A DNA stretch of 9,707 bases, taken from assembly GCA_005879205.1 (NCBI GenBank), contig VBLD01000130.1, positions 1 to 9,707 on the forward strand. The letters are read 5' to 3'. The notes under the pieces were generated by a model. That model did not search any database and was not told the origin of the DNA. It saw only the letters and a program-made list of their open reading frames with translations. Made by a program: the position numbers and the translations under genes. The DNA is from Deltaproteobacteria bacterium (GTDB lineage Bacteria > Desulfobacterota > Binatia > DP-6). Below, piece after piece: positions 1 to 7,487 of the stretch (the stretch's first letter is position 1; every line of letters starts with the position of its first letter).

Positions 1-2213
1 AGCACGGCCTCGCCCGGCAGGAACGTCGCCTCATCCAGCGGCGAGCCGATCGCGACCGTCGGCGGGGCGTTCACCACGACGGTGACCTGCCGGCTCGCCG
101 TGCGTCCGCCGCGGTCCGTCACGGTGGCGCTGATGGTGTGCGTGCCCGAGCGGAGCGTGTCCACGCGCAGCGTCGGGCCCGAGCCGAGTGCCCCCTCGAG
201 GCTCGAGCGCCACTGGATTGCCGCATCGAGGCTCCCGTCCTCGACGTCGCTCGCGGTCGCGGCGAAGGTGACGGCGGCACCGGGGACGGAGTCGAACCCG
301 TCGCCGGGCGCGGTGATCGTGACCGTCGGAGGCGCGTTCACGATGACGGCGATCGTCACGCTCGCGGCTCTGCCTCCCCGGTCCGTCACCGACGCCGTGA
401 TCGCGTGCGTCCCCGAGCGGAGCCGGCTCACCTCGAGCCTGCCGCCCTGACCGAGCGCACCGTCGAGGCTCGAAACCCACGTGATCTCGCCGCTCAGGTC
501 GCCGTCCTCTCGGTCCCGCGCGGTGCCGCCGAGCGTGACCGTGTCGCCGGGCGCGAAGAGCGCGCCGTCGGCCGGTGCCGTGATCTCGACCGCCGGCGGC
601 GCGTTCACGACCACGGTGCGCGCGGCCGTCGCCCGCTTGCCGCCGGCGTCCGTCACCGACGCCGTGATGGTGTGCGTGCCCGAGCCGAGGGTGGTCACGT
701 CGAGCACGGCGCCCGTGCCGAGGGCACCCTGGAGGCTCGACGTCCAGATGATCGCGGCAGTCAGGTCGCCGTCCTCGCGATCGGCCGCCCTGCCCTCGAG
801 CCGCACGGTCTCGCCGGGCACGAACGTCGACCCCTCGCCGGGCGCGGTGATCTCGACCGTCGGCGGCGCGTTCACGACGATGGTGGTCCGCGCCTGTGCC
901 GTCTTTCCGCCGCTGTCGGTGACGGTCGCCGTGATCGTGTGGGTCCCGGAGCGGAGCGTGCTGACGGTGAGGCTCGCGCCGCTGCCGAGCATCCCGTCCA
1001 GGCTCGAAGTCCACGTGATCGCCGAGGCGATGGCGCCGTCCTCCGCGTCGGTGGCCGTTCCCTCCAGACGCACGGCCTCGCCGGGGACGAAGGTCGCACC
1101 GTCGCTCGGGCTCGCAACGGCGATCGCGGGCGGGGCGTTGACCACCACCGTGACCTCGGCGCCCGCCGTCTTCCCCCCCCGGTCGGCGACCGAGGCGCGA
1201 ATCACGTGCGTGCCCGAGCGCAGCGTGTCGACGGTGACCGCCGCGCCGCTTCCGAGCGGTCCGTCGAGGCTCGACGTCCACTGGATGCCGGCGCTCAGGT
1301 TGCCGTCCTCGGCGTCGCTCGCCGCCGCGGCCAGACGGACCGGCTCGCCGGGCACGAAGCTCGACCCCGCGGTGGGCGCGGTGATCGCCACCGTCGGCGC
1401 GGCGTTCACGACCACCGTGATCGCGGCGGTCGCTCGCTTGCCGCCCGCGTCGATGACCGTCGCCGTGATGGTGTGCGTCCCCGAGCGGAGCGTGGCGATG
1501 TCCAGCCGCCCGCCGGTGCCGAGCGAGCCGCCGAGGCTCGAGCGCCAGGCGATCGCCGCGGCGAGGTTGCCGTCCTCACGGTCCTCGGCCGTGCCGACGA
1601 ACGTGATCGTCTCGCCCGGAACGAAGCTCGCGCCGCCGGCCGGCGCCGTGACGGCGATCGTCGGGGCCGCGTTCACGACGACCGTCCGCGTCGCGGCCGC
1701 CACCTTGCCGCGGCCGTCGGTGACCGTCGCCGTGATCGTGTGCGTCCCCGAGCGGAGCGCCGAGGTGCCGATCGTGCCGCCCGTGCCGAGCGGGCCCTCG
1801 AGGCTCGACCTCCAGACGATCGACGGCGTGAGATCGCCGACGTCGACCTCGCTCGCGGCGGCGGTGAAGGTCGCCGGCACACCCGGGACGAACACCGTGC
1901 CATCGGCAGGCGCGGTGATCGTCACGACGGGCGGGCTCGCCACCACGAGGGCGATCCGCGTCTCACCTGCCTGCCCACTCTGATCGGTCACGCGGGCGGT
2001 GATCGTGTGCTGCCCGTGGCTGAGGCTCCCGGCCGTGATCGCGGCCCCGCCGCCGAGGTTGCCGTCCCGATCCGAGGTCCATGAGATGCGTGATCCGACG
2101 TCACCGCTCTCGGCATCGACGGCCGTGGCCCTGAGCGTCACCGCCGTGCCGAGGTCGACGGTCGCGTTCGGCGCCGGCGCGGTGATCGTCACCAGGGGCG
2201 CCAGGTTCTGGGC
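1..2213 (-). repeat. Ig-like block D, eight complete domains plus the start of a ninth (residues 1665-2401)
   Basis: The first domain (1929-2213) has GDVGSRISWTSDRDG and resembles domain a of block C. Seven more domains at 60-1928 form a uniform tandem array with a net period of exactly 267 bp (89 codons). Consensus features are an APPTVxIxAP lead-in, F-x-P-G-E-x-V, D-x-EDGDL, W-x-SSLxG-x-LG-x-G, L-x-SGTHTIT-A-x-VTD-x-GG-K and a closing VVVNA. Bases 1-59 begin the next unit. The uniformity suggests recent unequal expansion. Confidence 0.9.
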
Positions 2214-5200
2214 GAGCACGATCAGGAGCTGGGGCTTGCCGCTGGTCGCCTCGCGGCTCGCGTAGCGGACCCAGTCGCTCGAGGTGCTGTCGAGCGCGAG
2301 GTCGTAGGTGCCGTCGGCGGTGACCGCGGGCGTGACGTCGAAGTCGACCGCCTGCTTCGGCAGCACCCTTGCCTTGGTGACCAGCGTCGGGCCGTCGATG
2401 AGCGGGCGGACCCGGTACGTCGTCGTGGCTTCCGGCCACGCGTGGTCGCCGATCGCGTGCACCGCGCCGCCGAACGCGCTCCCGTCGCTGCTCGCCGACC
2501 CGACGGTCAGCCGCAGCACCGCCTGCCGGACCGCGAACCGTCCGATGCCGTTCACCGCGAAGCGGAGAAACGCCTGCCGGACGGGCGACGTGCCGACGAG
2601 GAGCGAGGTGGCCGTTCCGAACTTCGTGGTGGCGGTCCCGGCGTCGACGTAGGTGTCGGCGACGGGCACCAGAGCCAGCTGCGAGGGGACCACGGCCACC
2701 ACCACGGTGGCGCTGGCCGTGGCGCCGTCCGCATCGGTCACCGACGCGGTGAGCGTGTGCGTGCCGACCGACAGGGTCGGGACGACCAGCGTCGCGCCCG
2801 TCCCGAGGGCGCCGTCGCGACTCGACGCCCAGCGGACGCCGGTCCCGAGGGTGCCGTCCTCGGCGTCGGTCGCGACGGCGCCGAGGAGGACCGGGTTCGC
2901 CGTCAGCAGGCTCGCCTGCGCGGCGGGCGCGATGATCGCGATCGCCGGCGACACATTCGGCGGGCGGACGACGATCGTCCGCTCGGCGTGGCCGGTGAGG
3001 CCCCCCGCGTCGGTCGCCGCGGCCGTCACCGTGTGCGTGCCGACGGAGAGGCGGGCCGTCGTGAAGCTCCCGCCCACCCCGATCGCGCCGTCGCGGTCGG
3101 AGGTCCAGCGGAGCGTCGCGGTCAGGTTGCCGTCCGTCGCGTCCGTCGCCGTGCCGCTGAAGACGACGTTCGCGCCGGCGAAGACGCGCGTCCCCGCGGC
3201 CGGCGCCGCGATCGCCACGACGGGCGGGCTCGGCGTGATGGTCACGTGCACCTGCGCGGAGCCGACGGCGCCGTCGGAGTCGGTCGCGAAGGCGAACAGC
3301 GTGTGGCTCCCCTCGGAGAGCGTGACCGTCCGCACCGGGCCCGGGCCGAGCAGGCCGTCCCGGCTCGACGTCCACGAGACGTGGCTCGTCACGTCGCCGT
3401 CGAAGTCGTCCGCCGCGCTCGCCGCGAGGGTGAGCGGCGTGCCCGCCGGCACGGCCGTGCCCTCTGCGGGTGCGGTGATCGTGACCCGCGGCGCGGCGTT
3501 CGGCGGCCGCACGCGAACCGAGACGTGGGCCTCGCCGCGGAGCCCGTCGTCGTCGGTCACGCTCGCGCTGATCACGTGCGTGCCGACGCTGAGCGCGCCG
3601 GCGGCGACGCTCGGACCGCTGCCGAGAGCGCCGTCGCGGTCCGACCGCCAGGCGAGGCGCGCGCCGAGGTCGCCGTCCTCCACGTCCGTCGCCCGCCCGG
3701 CGAGGGCGATCGGCAGCCCGGTCGTGAAGACAACCGTCCCGTCGGCGGGGGCGACCACGGCCACGACCGGCGGATGGGTGATCGTGATCGTGATCGTCGC
3801 CTGCCCGACGAGGCCGCCCGCGTCCGTTGCCCGCGCGGTGATCGTGTGCGTCCCGGGACGGAGCGCGGTCGTGCCGAGGGACGCGCCCGTGCCGAGCGGC
3901 CCGTCGAGGCTCGAGCTCCACGCGATCCGGCTGCCGAGATCACCGTCCTCCGCGTCGCTGGCGGCGCCGAGGAAGCCGACCGAAGTTCCCGGTAGCGCCC
4001 TCGTGCCCGACGCCGGGCCGAGGATGGTGACCACCGGGGCCGTGTTCTGGGTGAGCGCGACCCGGAGCTCGGGCCTTCCGGTCGACGCCTCGCGGCTCGC
4101 ATACCGGACCCAGTCGCTGGAAGTGCTCACGAGGGCGAAGTTGACGGTCCCGTCGGCGGTGACGCCCGGCGTGACGTCGATGTCGACCGCCTGCTTCGCG
4201 CTGACCGCCCCGCGAGTTCCGAGCACGGCCCCGTCGACGGCGGGTCGCGTGTTGTAGGTCGTCGCCGCCTCGGTCCATGTACTGTTGGTGATCGCGCGCA
4301 CCGTACCGCCGACGGCGCTCCCGTCCGAGCTGCTCGAGCCGACGGTCAGATGGAGCAAGGCCTGCTGCACCCGGAACGGCCCGATCCCGCTCACGGCGAA
4401 GCGGAGGAACGCCTGGCGCGCGGGCGACGCGCCGACGAGCAGAGACGTGGCGGTGCCGAACTTCGCGCTGGCGCTGCCGGCGTCGACGTAGGTGTCGGCG
4501 CTCGGAGAGAAGACGAGGGTGGAGGGCGCGACGGTGACCGTGACGCTCGCGCTCGCGGCGGCGCCGTCGCGGTCGGTGACCGAGGCGGTGAGCGTGTGCG
4601 TGCCGAGCGAGAGGCCCGCAACGACGACCGTGCGCCCCGTGCCGAGGCCGCCGTCCCGGCTCGACGTCCAGACCACCGCCGGGCCGAGGTCGCCATCCTC
4701 GGCGTCGGTCGCGGTCGCGGCGAGCAGCACGGGCTTCCCCGCAAGCAGGGTGCTGCCCGTCGCGGGGCTCACGAGCCGGACGGCGGGCGGCACGTTCGAC
4801 GGCCGCACGACGACCCGCCGCACCGCTTCCCCGCCGAGGCCGCCCGCGTCCGTGGCGGCCGCCGTGATGACGTGCGTCCCGACGCTCAGGCGCGTGGTCG
4901 CAAAGGCGGGCCCGCTACCGATCGCACCGTCGCGGTCGGAGAGCCAGCGGAGCGCGGCCGAGAGATCGCCGTCCGTCGCGTCCGTCGCCGTGCCGCTGAA
5001 CGCGACGCTCGTGCCGACGAAGACCGTGCTCCCGTCGGCGGGTGTGGCGACGCTGACCACGGGCGGCGTCGGCGTGACCGTCAGGCGAGCACGGGCGGAG
5101 CCCACCGCGCCGTCGGAGTCGGTGACGGCCGCGACCAGCGTGTGCGTCCCCTCCGAGAGGACCCGCGTGCCGTTCGGACCGAGCGCACCGTCGCGATTGG

Positions 5201-7205
5201 ACGTCCAGCGAAGCCGGCCCGTCAGGTCGCCGTCGAAGTCGTCGCTCGCGGTGGCGGCGAGTCGCACGGCGGTGCCGGCGGCGACCGAGCTGCCGTCGGC
5301 CGGACCGACGATGACGACCGCAGGCGGCGCGTTCGGCGCCCGCACGCGCAGCGTCGTCTGCGCCTGGCCGCGCAGCCCGGCTGAATCGGTCACGGCGGCG
5401 GTCACGGTGTGCAGGCCGACGCTCAGGCCGCTCGCCGCGATCGTCGCGCCCGTGCCGAGGGCCCCGTCGCGGCTCGACGTCCACCGGATCCGGCTCGACA
5501 GCTCCCCGTCGTCCGCCTGGCTCGCATGCGCCGTCAACGTGATCCCGTCGTGCAGGAAGAAGACCGACCCGTCGGCCGGTGCAGCGATCGTGACCGTCGG
5601 AGCGCTCCGGGCGACGGTCAGGACGAGCCTCGGCGCCGGGCCGCCTTCGCGGGACCGATAGTCGCATTCGTCGGCCGAGCCGTTGACGATCGCGAAGTCG
5701 TAGGTCCCGTCGCCGGTGACCGCCGTACCGACGTCGAACTCGACGGTCTGCCCGAGCGCGACGGGCCCCTGGCTCGCGACCGCGGGGCCGTTCACCGCCG
5801 GGCGGTTGTTGAAGGTGACGGCGTTCTCCTGCCAGCTGTTGTCGGTGATCGTGTGCAGGACGCCGCCGCTGCCGCTCTCGGCGCCGGCCGTCGCATCCAC
5901 CTGGAGGCGCAGCGTTGCGCCGAGGATGGTGCGCGTGGCGAGCCCGGTGACGTCGAAGCGGAGGTAGGTGTTGCGCACCAGGTTGGCGTCGACGGCCAGG
6001 ATGGGGCTCGTGCCGAAGTTGGTCGCCGGCAGCCCGGCGTCCACCGAGGCGTCGGCCACGGCCGGAAACTCCAGCGCCACCCCGGCGACGACCTGGACGG
6101 TCACGGCGGCGGTGGCGGTGAGCCCGCCGCCGTCGGTCGCCGTGGCCGTCAGCTGGTGCGTGCCCTCGCTCAGCAGGTGCGTGATGCTGCCGCCCGTGCC
6201 GAGCGCACCGTCGCGGTCCGACGTCCAGGCGATCGCCGCCGTCAGGTCCCCGTCCTCGAGGTCACTCGCACTGCCCGCGCAGGTGATCAGAGCCGAGGAC
6301 GCGAGCGTCTGGCCGCTGGTCGGCGCCGTGATGGCGACGAGCGGCGCGGTGTTGCCGGGCGGCGGGGGGCTGACTGTGACGCCGATCTGACTCGACCCCG
6401 TGAGGCCCTGGCCGTCGGTCACCGCCGCGGTGATCGTGTGCGTCCCCTGGGCGAGCGAGGTGGTGACCACCGCGCCGGTGCCGAGCGGGCCCGCCAGGTT
6501 GGAGGACCAGACGAGGTGCGTGCCGAGATCGACGCCGGCGCTGTCGTGCGCGCTTCCCTGGAGGGTGATCGCGTCGCCCGTGAAGTAGCTCGCGCCGGTG
6601 GGCGGCTGCACGATCGTGACCGTCGGGGCCTGGGCCGCAACGGTCAGCACGAGCTGCGGCTTCTGGCCGCTTGCGGCCAGGCTCGAGTTGTAGGCGACCG
6701 CAGACGAGTTCGTGCTGTCGATGGCGAGGTTGTAGACGCCGTCGCCGGGGATGGCGCCGTCGAGCGTGAACTCGATCGTGGCGCCGGCGCCGACCGCGCC
6801 GAGGGTCTGGAGGCCGGGCCCGTCGAGCGCGGGCCGCGTGTTGTAGGTGACGGCGGCCTCGTTCCACGTGCCGTTGCTGATGACGTGCACGGTCCCGCCC
6901 GCCGGGCTGGCGGCGTTGACGCCGAGGCGGAGGCGAGCCTGCTGGACGCGGCGGCCGCCGACGCCGCTCACCGCGAAGCGGAGGTAGATGATGCGCGCCG
7001 GCGAGGCGTCGGCGCGCAGGATCGTCGCGGAATTGAAGTTGGTGGTCGCCGAGCCGCCGTCGACGTAGGTGTCGGCCGTCGAGTTGAAGCTGAGGGTGGT
7101 GGTCGGCGCCACCTGCGCCGCGCCGCGATGCGAGAGGAGCGGCAGCAGGGCGAGCAGCAGCCACGCGCCGGCGGTCGCCGGCGTGATGCGACGTCGGGCG
7201 CGCAT
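1..7205 (-). CDS. Giant secreted multidomain protein, DNRLRE/CBM96-like modules alternating with Ig-like repeats (C-terminus beyond window)
   Basis: Reverse-strand reading from the ATG at 7205 gives 2401 codons with no stop down to base 3, so the gene is 3'-truncated by the window. Residues 1-30 form a signal peptide (basic start MRARRR, then a leucine-rich core, probable cut after GAA before Q31). Four modules at residues 38-189, 378-531, 897-1052 and 1510-1664 have the ADTYVD...NFG...LRF...W-x-E...TY..RP signature of DNRLRE/CBM96-like beta-sandwich domains. They alternate with 19 complete Ig-like domains of about 89 residues carrying G-E-x-V-x-L, D-x-EDG-D-L, W-T-S-S-x-DG-x-LG-x-G, GTHTIT and V-TD-x-GG. 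This is the layout of a surface adhesin or glycan-binding stalk; the exact ligand is unknown. Only two cysteines were seen outside the signal region. An in-frame ATG at 7229 is an alternative start, but 7205 gives the cleaner signal peptide; neither has a strong ribosome site. Opposite strand and other frames are also open because of GC bias, but only this frame gives recurring conserved domains. Confidence 0.93.
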   Translation of the reverse strand, partial: MRARRRITPATAGAWLLLALLPLLSHRGAAQVAPTTTLSFNSTADTYVDGGSATTNFNSATILRADASPARIIYLRFAVSGVGGRRVQQARLRLGVNAASPAGGTVHVISNGTWNEAAVTYNTRPALDGPGLQTLGAVGAGATIEFTLDGAIPGDGVYNLAIDSTNSSAVAYNSSLAASGQKPQLVLTVAAQAPTVTIVQPPTGASYFTGDAITLQGSAHDSAGVDLGTHLVWSSNLAGPLGTGAVVTTSLAQGTHTITAAVTDGQGLTGSSQIGVTVSPPPPGNTAPLVAITAPTSGQTLASSALITCAGSASDLEDGDLTAAIAWTSDRDGALGTGGSITHLLSEGTHQLTATATDGGGLTATAAVTVQVVAGVALEFPAVADASVDAGLPATNFGTSPILAVDANLVRNTYLRFDVTGLATRTILGATLRLQVDATAGAESGSGGVLHTITDNSWQENAVTFNNRPAVNGPAVASQGPVALGQTVEFDVGTAVTGDGTYDFAIVNGSADECDYRSREGGPAPRLVLTVARSAPTVTIAAPADGSVFFLHDGITLTAHASQADDGELSSRIRWTSSRDGALGTGATIAASGLSVGLHTVTAAVTDSAGLRGQAQTTLRVRAPNAPPAVVIVGPADGSSVAAGTAVRLAATASDDFDGDLTGRLRWTSNRDGALGPNGTRVLSEGTHTLVAAVTDSDGAVGSARARLTVTPTPPVVSVATPADGSTVFVGTSVAFSGTATDATDGDLSAALRWLSDRDGAIGSGPAFATTRLSVGTHVITAAATDAGGLGGEAVRRVVVRPSNVPPAVRLVSPATGSTLLAGKPVLLAATATDAEDGDLGPAVVWTSSRDGGLGTGRTVVVAGLSLGTHTLTASVTDRDGAAASASVTVTVAPSTLVFSPSADTYVDAGSASAKFGTATSLLVGASPARQAFLRFAVSGIGPFRVQQALLHLTVGSSSSDGSAVGGTVRAITNSTWTEAATTYNTRPAVDGAVLGTRGAVSAKQAVDIDVTPGVTADGTVNFALVSTSSDWVRYASREASTGRPELRVALTQNTAPVVTILGPASGTRALPGTSVGFLGAASDAEDGDLGSRIAWSSSLDGPLGTGASLGTTALRPGTHTITARATDAGGLVGQATITITITHPPVVAVVAPADGTVVFTTGLPIALAGRATDVEDGDLGARLAWRSDRDGALGSGPSVAAGALSVGTHVISASVTDDDGLRGEAHVSVRVRPPNAAPRVTITAPAEGTAVPAGTPLTLAASAADDFDGDVTSHVSWTSSRDGLLGPGPVRTVTLSEGSHTLFAFATDSDGAVGSAQVHVTITPSPPVVAIAAPAAGTRVFAGANVVFSGTATDATDGNLTATLRWTSDRDGAIGVGGSFTTARLSVGTHTVTAAATDAGGLTGHAERTIVVRPPNVSPAIAIIAPAAQASLLTANPVLLGAVATDAEDGTLGTGVRWASSRDGALGTGATLVVPTLSVGTHTLTASVTDADGATASATVVVAVVPSQLALVPVADTYVDAGTATTKFGTATSLLVGTSPVRQAFLRFAVNGIGRFAVRQAVLRLTVGSASSDGSAFGGAVHAIGDHAWPEATTTYRVRPLIDGPTLVTKARVLPKQAVDFDVTPAVTADGTYDLALDSTSSDWVRYASREATSGKPQLLIVLAQNLAPLVTITAPAPNATVDLGTAVTLRATAVDAESGDVGSRISWTSDRDGNLGGGAAITAGSLSHGQHTITARVTDQSGQAGETRIALVVASPPVVTITAPADGTVFVPGVPATFTAAASEVDVGDLTPSIVWRSSLEGPLGTGGTIGTSALRSGTHTITATVTDGRGKVAAATRTVVVNAAPTIAVTAPAGGASFVPGETITFVGTAEDREDGNLAAAIAWRSSLGGSLGTGGRLDIATLRSGTHTITATVIDAGGKRATAAITVVVNAAPTVAITAPTAGSSFVPGEPVRLAAAASDAEDGNLSAGIQWTSSLDGPLGSGAAVTVDTLRSGTHVIRASVADRGGKTAGAEVTVVVNAPPAIAVASPSDGATFVPGEAVRLEGTATDAEDGAIASAITWTSSLDGMLGSGASLTVSTLRSGTHTITATVTDSGGKTAQARTTIVVNAPPTVEITAPGEGSTFVPGETVRLEGRAADREDGDLTAAIIWTSSLQGALGTGAVLDVTTLGSGTHTITASVTDAGGKRATAARTVVVNAPPAVEITAPADGALFAPGDTVTLGGTARDREDGDLSGEITWVSSLDGALGQGGRLEVSRLRSGTHAITASVTDRGGRAASVTIAVIVNAPPTVTITAPGDGFDSVPGAAVTFAATASDVEDGSLDAAIQWRSSLEGALGSGPTLRVDTLRSGTHTISATVTDRGGRTASRQVTVVVNAPPTVAIGSPLDEATFLPGEAV
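1173..1180 (-). repeat. G8 mononucleotide tract inside the giant gene
   Basis: Eight consecutive C on the plus strand (G8 in the coding direction) encode the end of Arg and the two Gly of a TD-x-GG-K-like motif. Other array units use mixed GGC/GGA codons at this spot, so the run is not required by the protein. Confidence 0.85.
1945..3778 (-). repeat. Tandem super-repeat, copy 2 (Ig b-c-d-e, DNRLRE 4, Ig f)
   Basis: Matches copy 1 module for module. Landmarks at about 3568, 3296, 3028, 2752 and 1999 correspond to those of copy 1. The two copies are directly adjacent, which points to a head-to-tail duplication of about 611 codons followed by divergence. Confidence 0.75.
2214..2678 (-). other. 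DNRLRE/CBM96-like module 4 (residues 1510-1664)
   Basis: Starts LALVPVADTYVDAGT and contains KFGTATSLLVGTSP, AFLRFAVNGIG, H-A-W-P-E-ATTTYRVRP, DWVRYASREAT and a closing PQLLIVL. It is the closest relative of module 3 and is followed by the long Ig array. The module is complete, with no sign of decay. Confidence 0.85.
2679..4049 (-). repeat. Ig-like block C, five domains (residues 1053-1509)
   Basis: Five Ig-like domains: a (DAEDGDLGSRIAWSSSLDG), b (DVEDGDLGARLAW, ending RVRPPNAAP), c (DDFDGDVTSHVSW with LGPG), d (DATDGNLTATLRW) and e (DAEDGTLGTGVRW). Domains b to e repeat the order of block B. The shared PPN linkers and the DDFDGD variant of the acidic motif mark the paired domains. Confidence 0.85.
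4050..4517 (-). other. DNRLRE/CBM96-like module 3 (residues 897-1052)
   Basis: Starts LVFSPSADTYVDAGS and contains KFGTATSLLVGASP, FLRFAVSGIG, T-W-T-E-AATTYNTRPAVDG, DWVRYASREAS and a closing ELRVALT. It is very close to module 4 in both protein and DNA; for example the 20-nt string at 4480-4499 recurs exactly at 2641-2660. Confidence 0.85.
4518..5612 (-). repeat. Ig-like block B, four domains (residues 532-896)
   Basis: Four Ig-like domains in the order b-c-d-e. Type b ends GLRGQAQTTLRVRAPNAPP; type c carries DDFDGDLTG and LGPNG; type d carries DATDGDLSAALRW and DRDGAIGSG; type e carries DAEDGDLGPAVVW and leads straight into DNRLRE module 3. Each is matched in order by one domain in block C about 1.83 kb further along, so block B is the first half of a tandem super-repeat. 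Confidence 0.85.
5613..6074 (-). other. DNRLRE/CBM96-like module 2 (residues 378-531)
   Basis: Starts LEFPAVADASVDAG and has TNFGTSP, TYLRFDV, a W-Q-E-N-A-VTFNNRP core and LVLT at the end. It differs from the other three in having ASVD instead of TYVD and a DECDYRSREGG stretch near its end, where the sister modules read D-W-V-R-Y-x-SRE. The cysteine there is one of very few in the protein. Confidence 0.8.
6075..6638 (-). repeat. Ig-like block A, two domains (residues 190-377)
   Basis: Two Ig-like/PKD-type domains lie between DNRLRE modules 1 and 2. The first is divergent: it has HDSAGVDLG in place of the DxEDGDL motif but keeps W-S-S-N, LGTG and GTHTITAAVTD. The second has DLEDGDLTAAIAW and GTHQLTATATDGGG. 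A proline-rich linker (PPPPG) separates them. These are the most diverged Ig units in the protein and probably the oldest. Confidence 0.8.
6639..7094 (-). other. DNRLRE/CBM96-like module 1 (residues 38-189)
   Basis: Begins with LSFNSTADTYVDGG and continues with TNF, YLRF, the V-x-x-A-x-L-x-L strand, G-T-W-N-E, VTYNTRP and a final LVLTV. In this family the N-terminal 'aD.yV' strand and the central W-x-E/TY..rP segment are the most conserved. CBM96 relatives bind polysaccharide such as alginate; binding here is inferred. It is the first folded domain after the signal peptide. Confidence 0.8.
7116..7205 (-). other. Sec signal peptide of the giant protein
   Basis: Residues 1-30 consist of an arginine-rich n-region, a hydrophobic core rich in Leu and Ala (about residues 14-24), and a small-residue stretch GAA before Q31. 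The SHR just before the cut is more polar than usual. The domains that follow are extracellular types, which supports export. Cut site is predicted by eye only. Confidence 0.75.
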
Positions 7206-7254
7206 CTCACGCTGGGCAGTCCATGGCATCCGCACCGCAGGGGGCTCCGGCTCG

Positions 7255-7283
7255 AGCGTAAGGGGCCGCCGGCTCGCGAACAA
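7255..7283 (-). promoter_or_regulatory. Possible sigma-70-type promoter for the giant gene
   Basis: In the leftward direction a TTGTTC (7278-7283) is followed after exactly 17 bp by TACGCT (7255-7260). This matches the TTG of the -35 and the T-A-...-T of the -10. Predicted transcription start is near 7248, giving a leader of about 43 nt to the ATG at 7205, or 19 nt to the alternative ATG at 7229. Weak match, judged by eye. Confidence 0.3.
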
Positions 7284-7285
7284 GA

Positions 7286-7314
7286 AATTCGCCGCGCACG
7301 GTTTGCGACGAATT
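7286..7314. repeat. Inverted repeat upstream of the leftward promoter
   Basis: Ten-base arms AATTCGCCGC (7286-7295) and GCGACGAATT (7305-7314) pair at 9 of 10 positions around a 9-nt spacer. It sits directly upstream of the candidate -35 of the giant gene, a typical place for a dimeric regulator to bind. It could also be a hairpin in an RNA. Confidence 0.45.
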
Positions 7315-7390
7315 CGGGGGCGCGCGAACGCCGCGGTCGGTGCCGTGTCAGGCGTGAGAGTTCCGCGCGACGCGCTGCCATGGCGACGCA

Positions 7391-7414
7391 CATGCGCCTC
7401 GCGCGTCGCGCATG
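7391..7414. repeat. Inverted repeat, possible enhancer site 1
   Basis: Seven-base perfect arms CATGCGC (7391-7397) and GCGCATG (7408-7414) with a 10-nt CG-rich spacer. The centre is about 110 bp upstream of the predicted sigma-54 start. Short perfect palindromes are frequent in DNA this GC-rich, so the role is uncertain. Confidence 0.3.
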
Positions 7415-7438
7415 GACGCCGCACCCGATCATGCGTCC
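7414..7438. repeat. Inverted repeat, possible enhancer site 2
   Basis: Six-base arms GGACGC (7414-7419) and GCGTCC (7433-7438), with a 13-nt spacer. The centre lies about 87 bp upstream of the predicted sigma-54 start and the repeat abuts site 1. The arm sequence differs from site 1, so they are not obviously two copies of one operator. Confidence 0.25.
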
Positions 7439-7487
7439 CTGCGGTTCGCGAGGCGCGCTCGCATCCCGCTGCGCGCCGCCTTTTCCG

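Larger units (their letters stand above)
3779..5612 (-). repeat. Tandem super-repeat, copy 1 (Ig b-c-d-e, DNRLRE 3, Ig a)
   Basis: Six modules arranged as four Ig domains, one DNRLRE module and one Ig domain. The GTHTIT-type landmarks at about 5401, 5130, 4863, 4590 and 3838 recur in the second copy with offsets of 1833-1839 bp. Boundaries are approximate because the repeat phase could be set at any domain junction. Confidence 0.75.

Noticed and set aside
481..1983. Repetitive plus-strand frame with a low-complexity PSGAVISTVGGAF pattern, also seen at 2653-4257 and 4492-5661
   Set aside because: It looks protein-like because it mirrors conserved Ig codons, but no recognised fold emerges and it fails across the DNRLRE modules.
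138..2084. 648-codon open frame on the plus strand
   Set aside because: Antisense shadow of the Ig array. Its apparent repeats merely mirror the 267-bp period, whereas the minus-strand frame gives real Ig motifs.
2101..3921. 606-codon minus-strand frame, with similar ones at 31-1281, 4915-5667 and 6262-7164
   Set aside because: Same strand as the giant gene but one base out of phase; His/Arg/Asp-rich with no domains.
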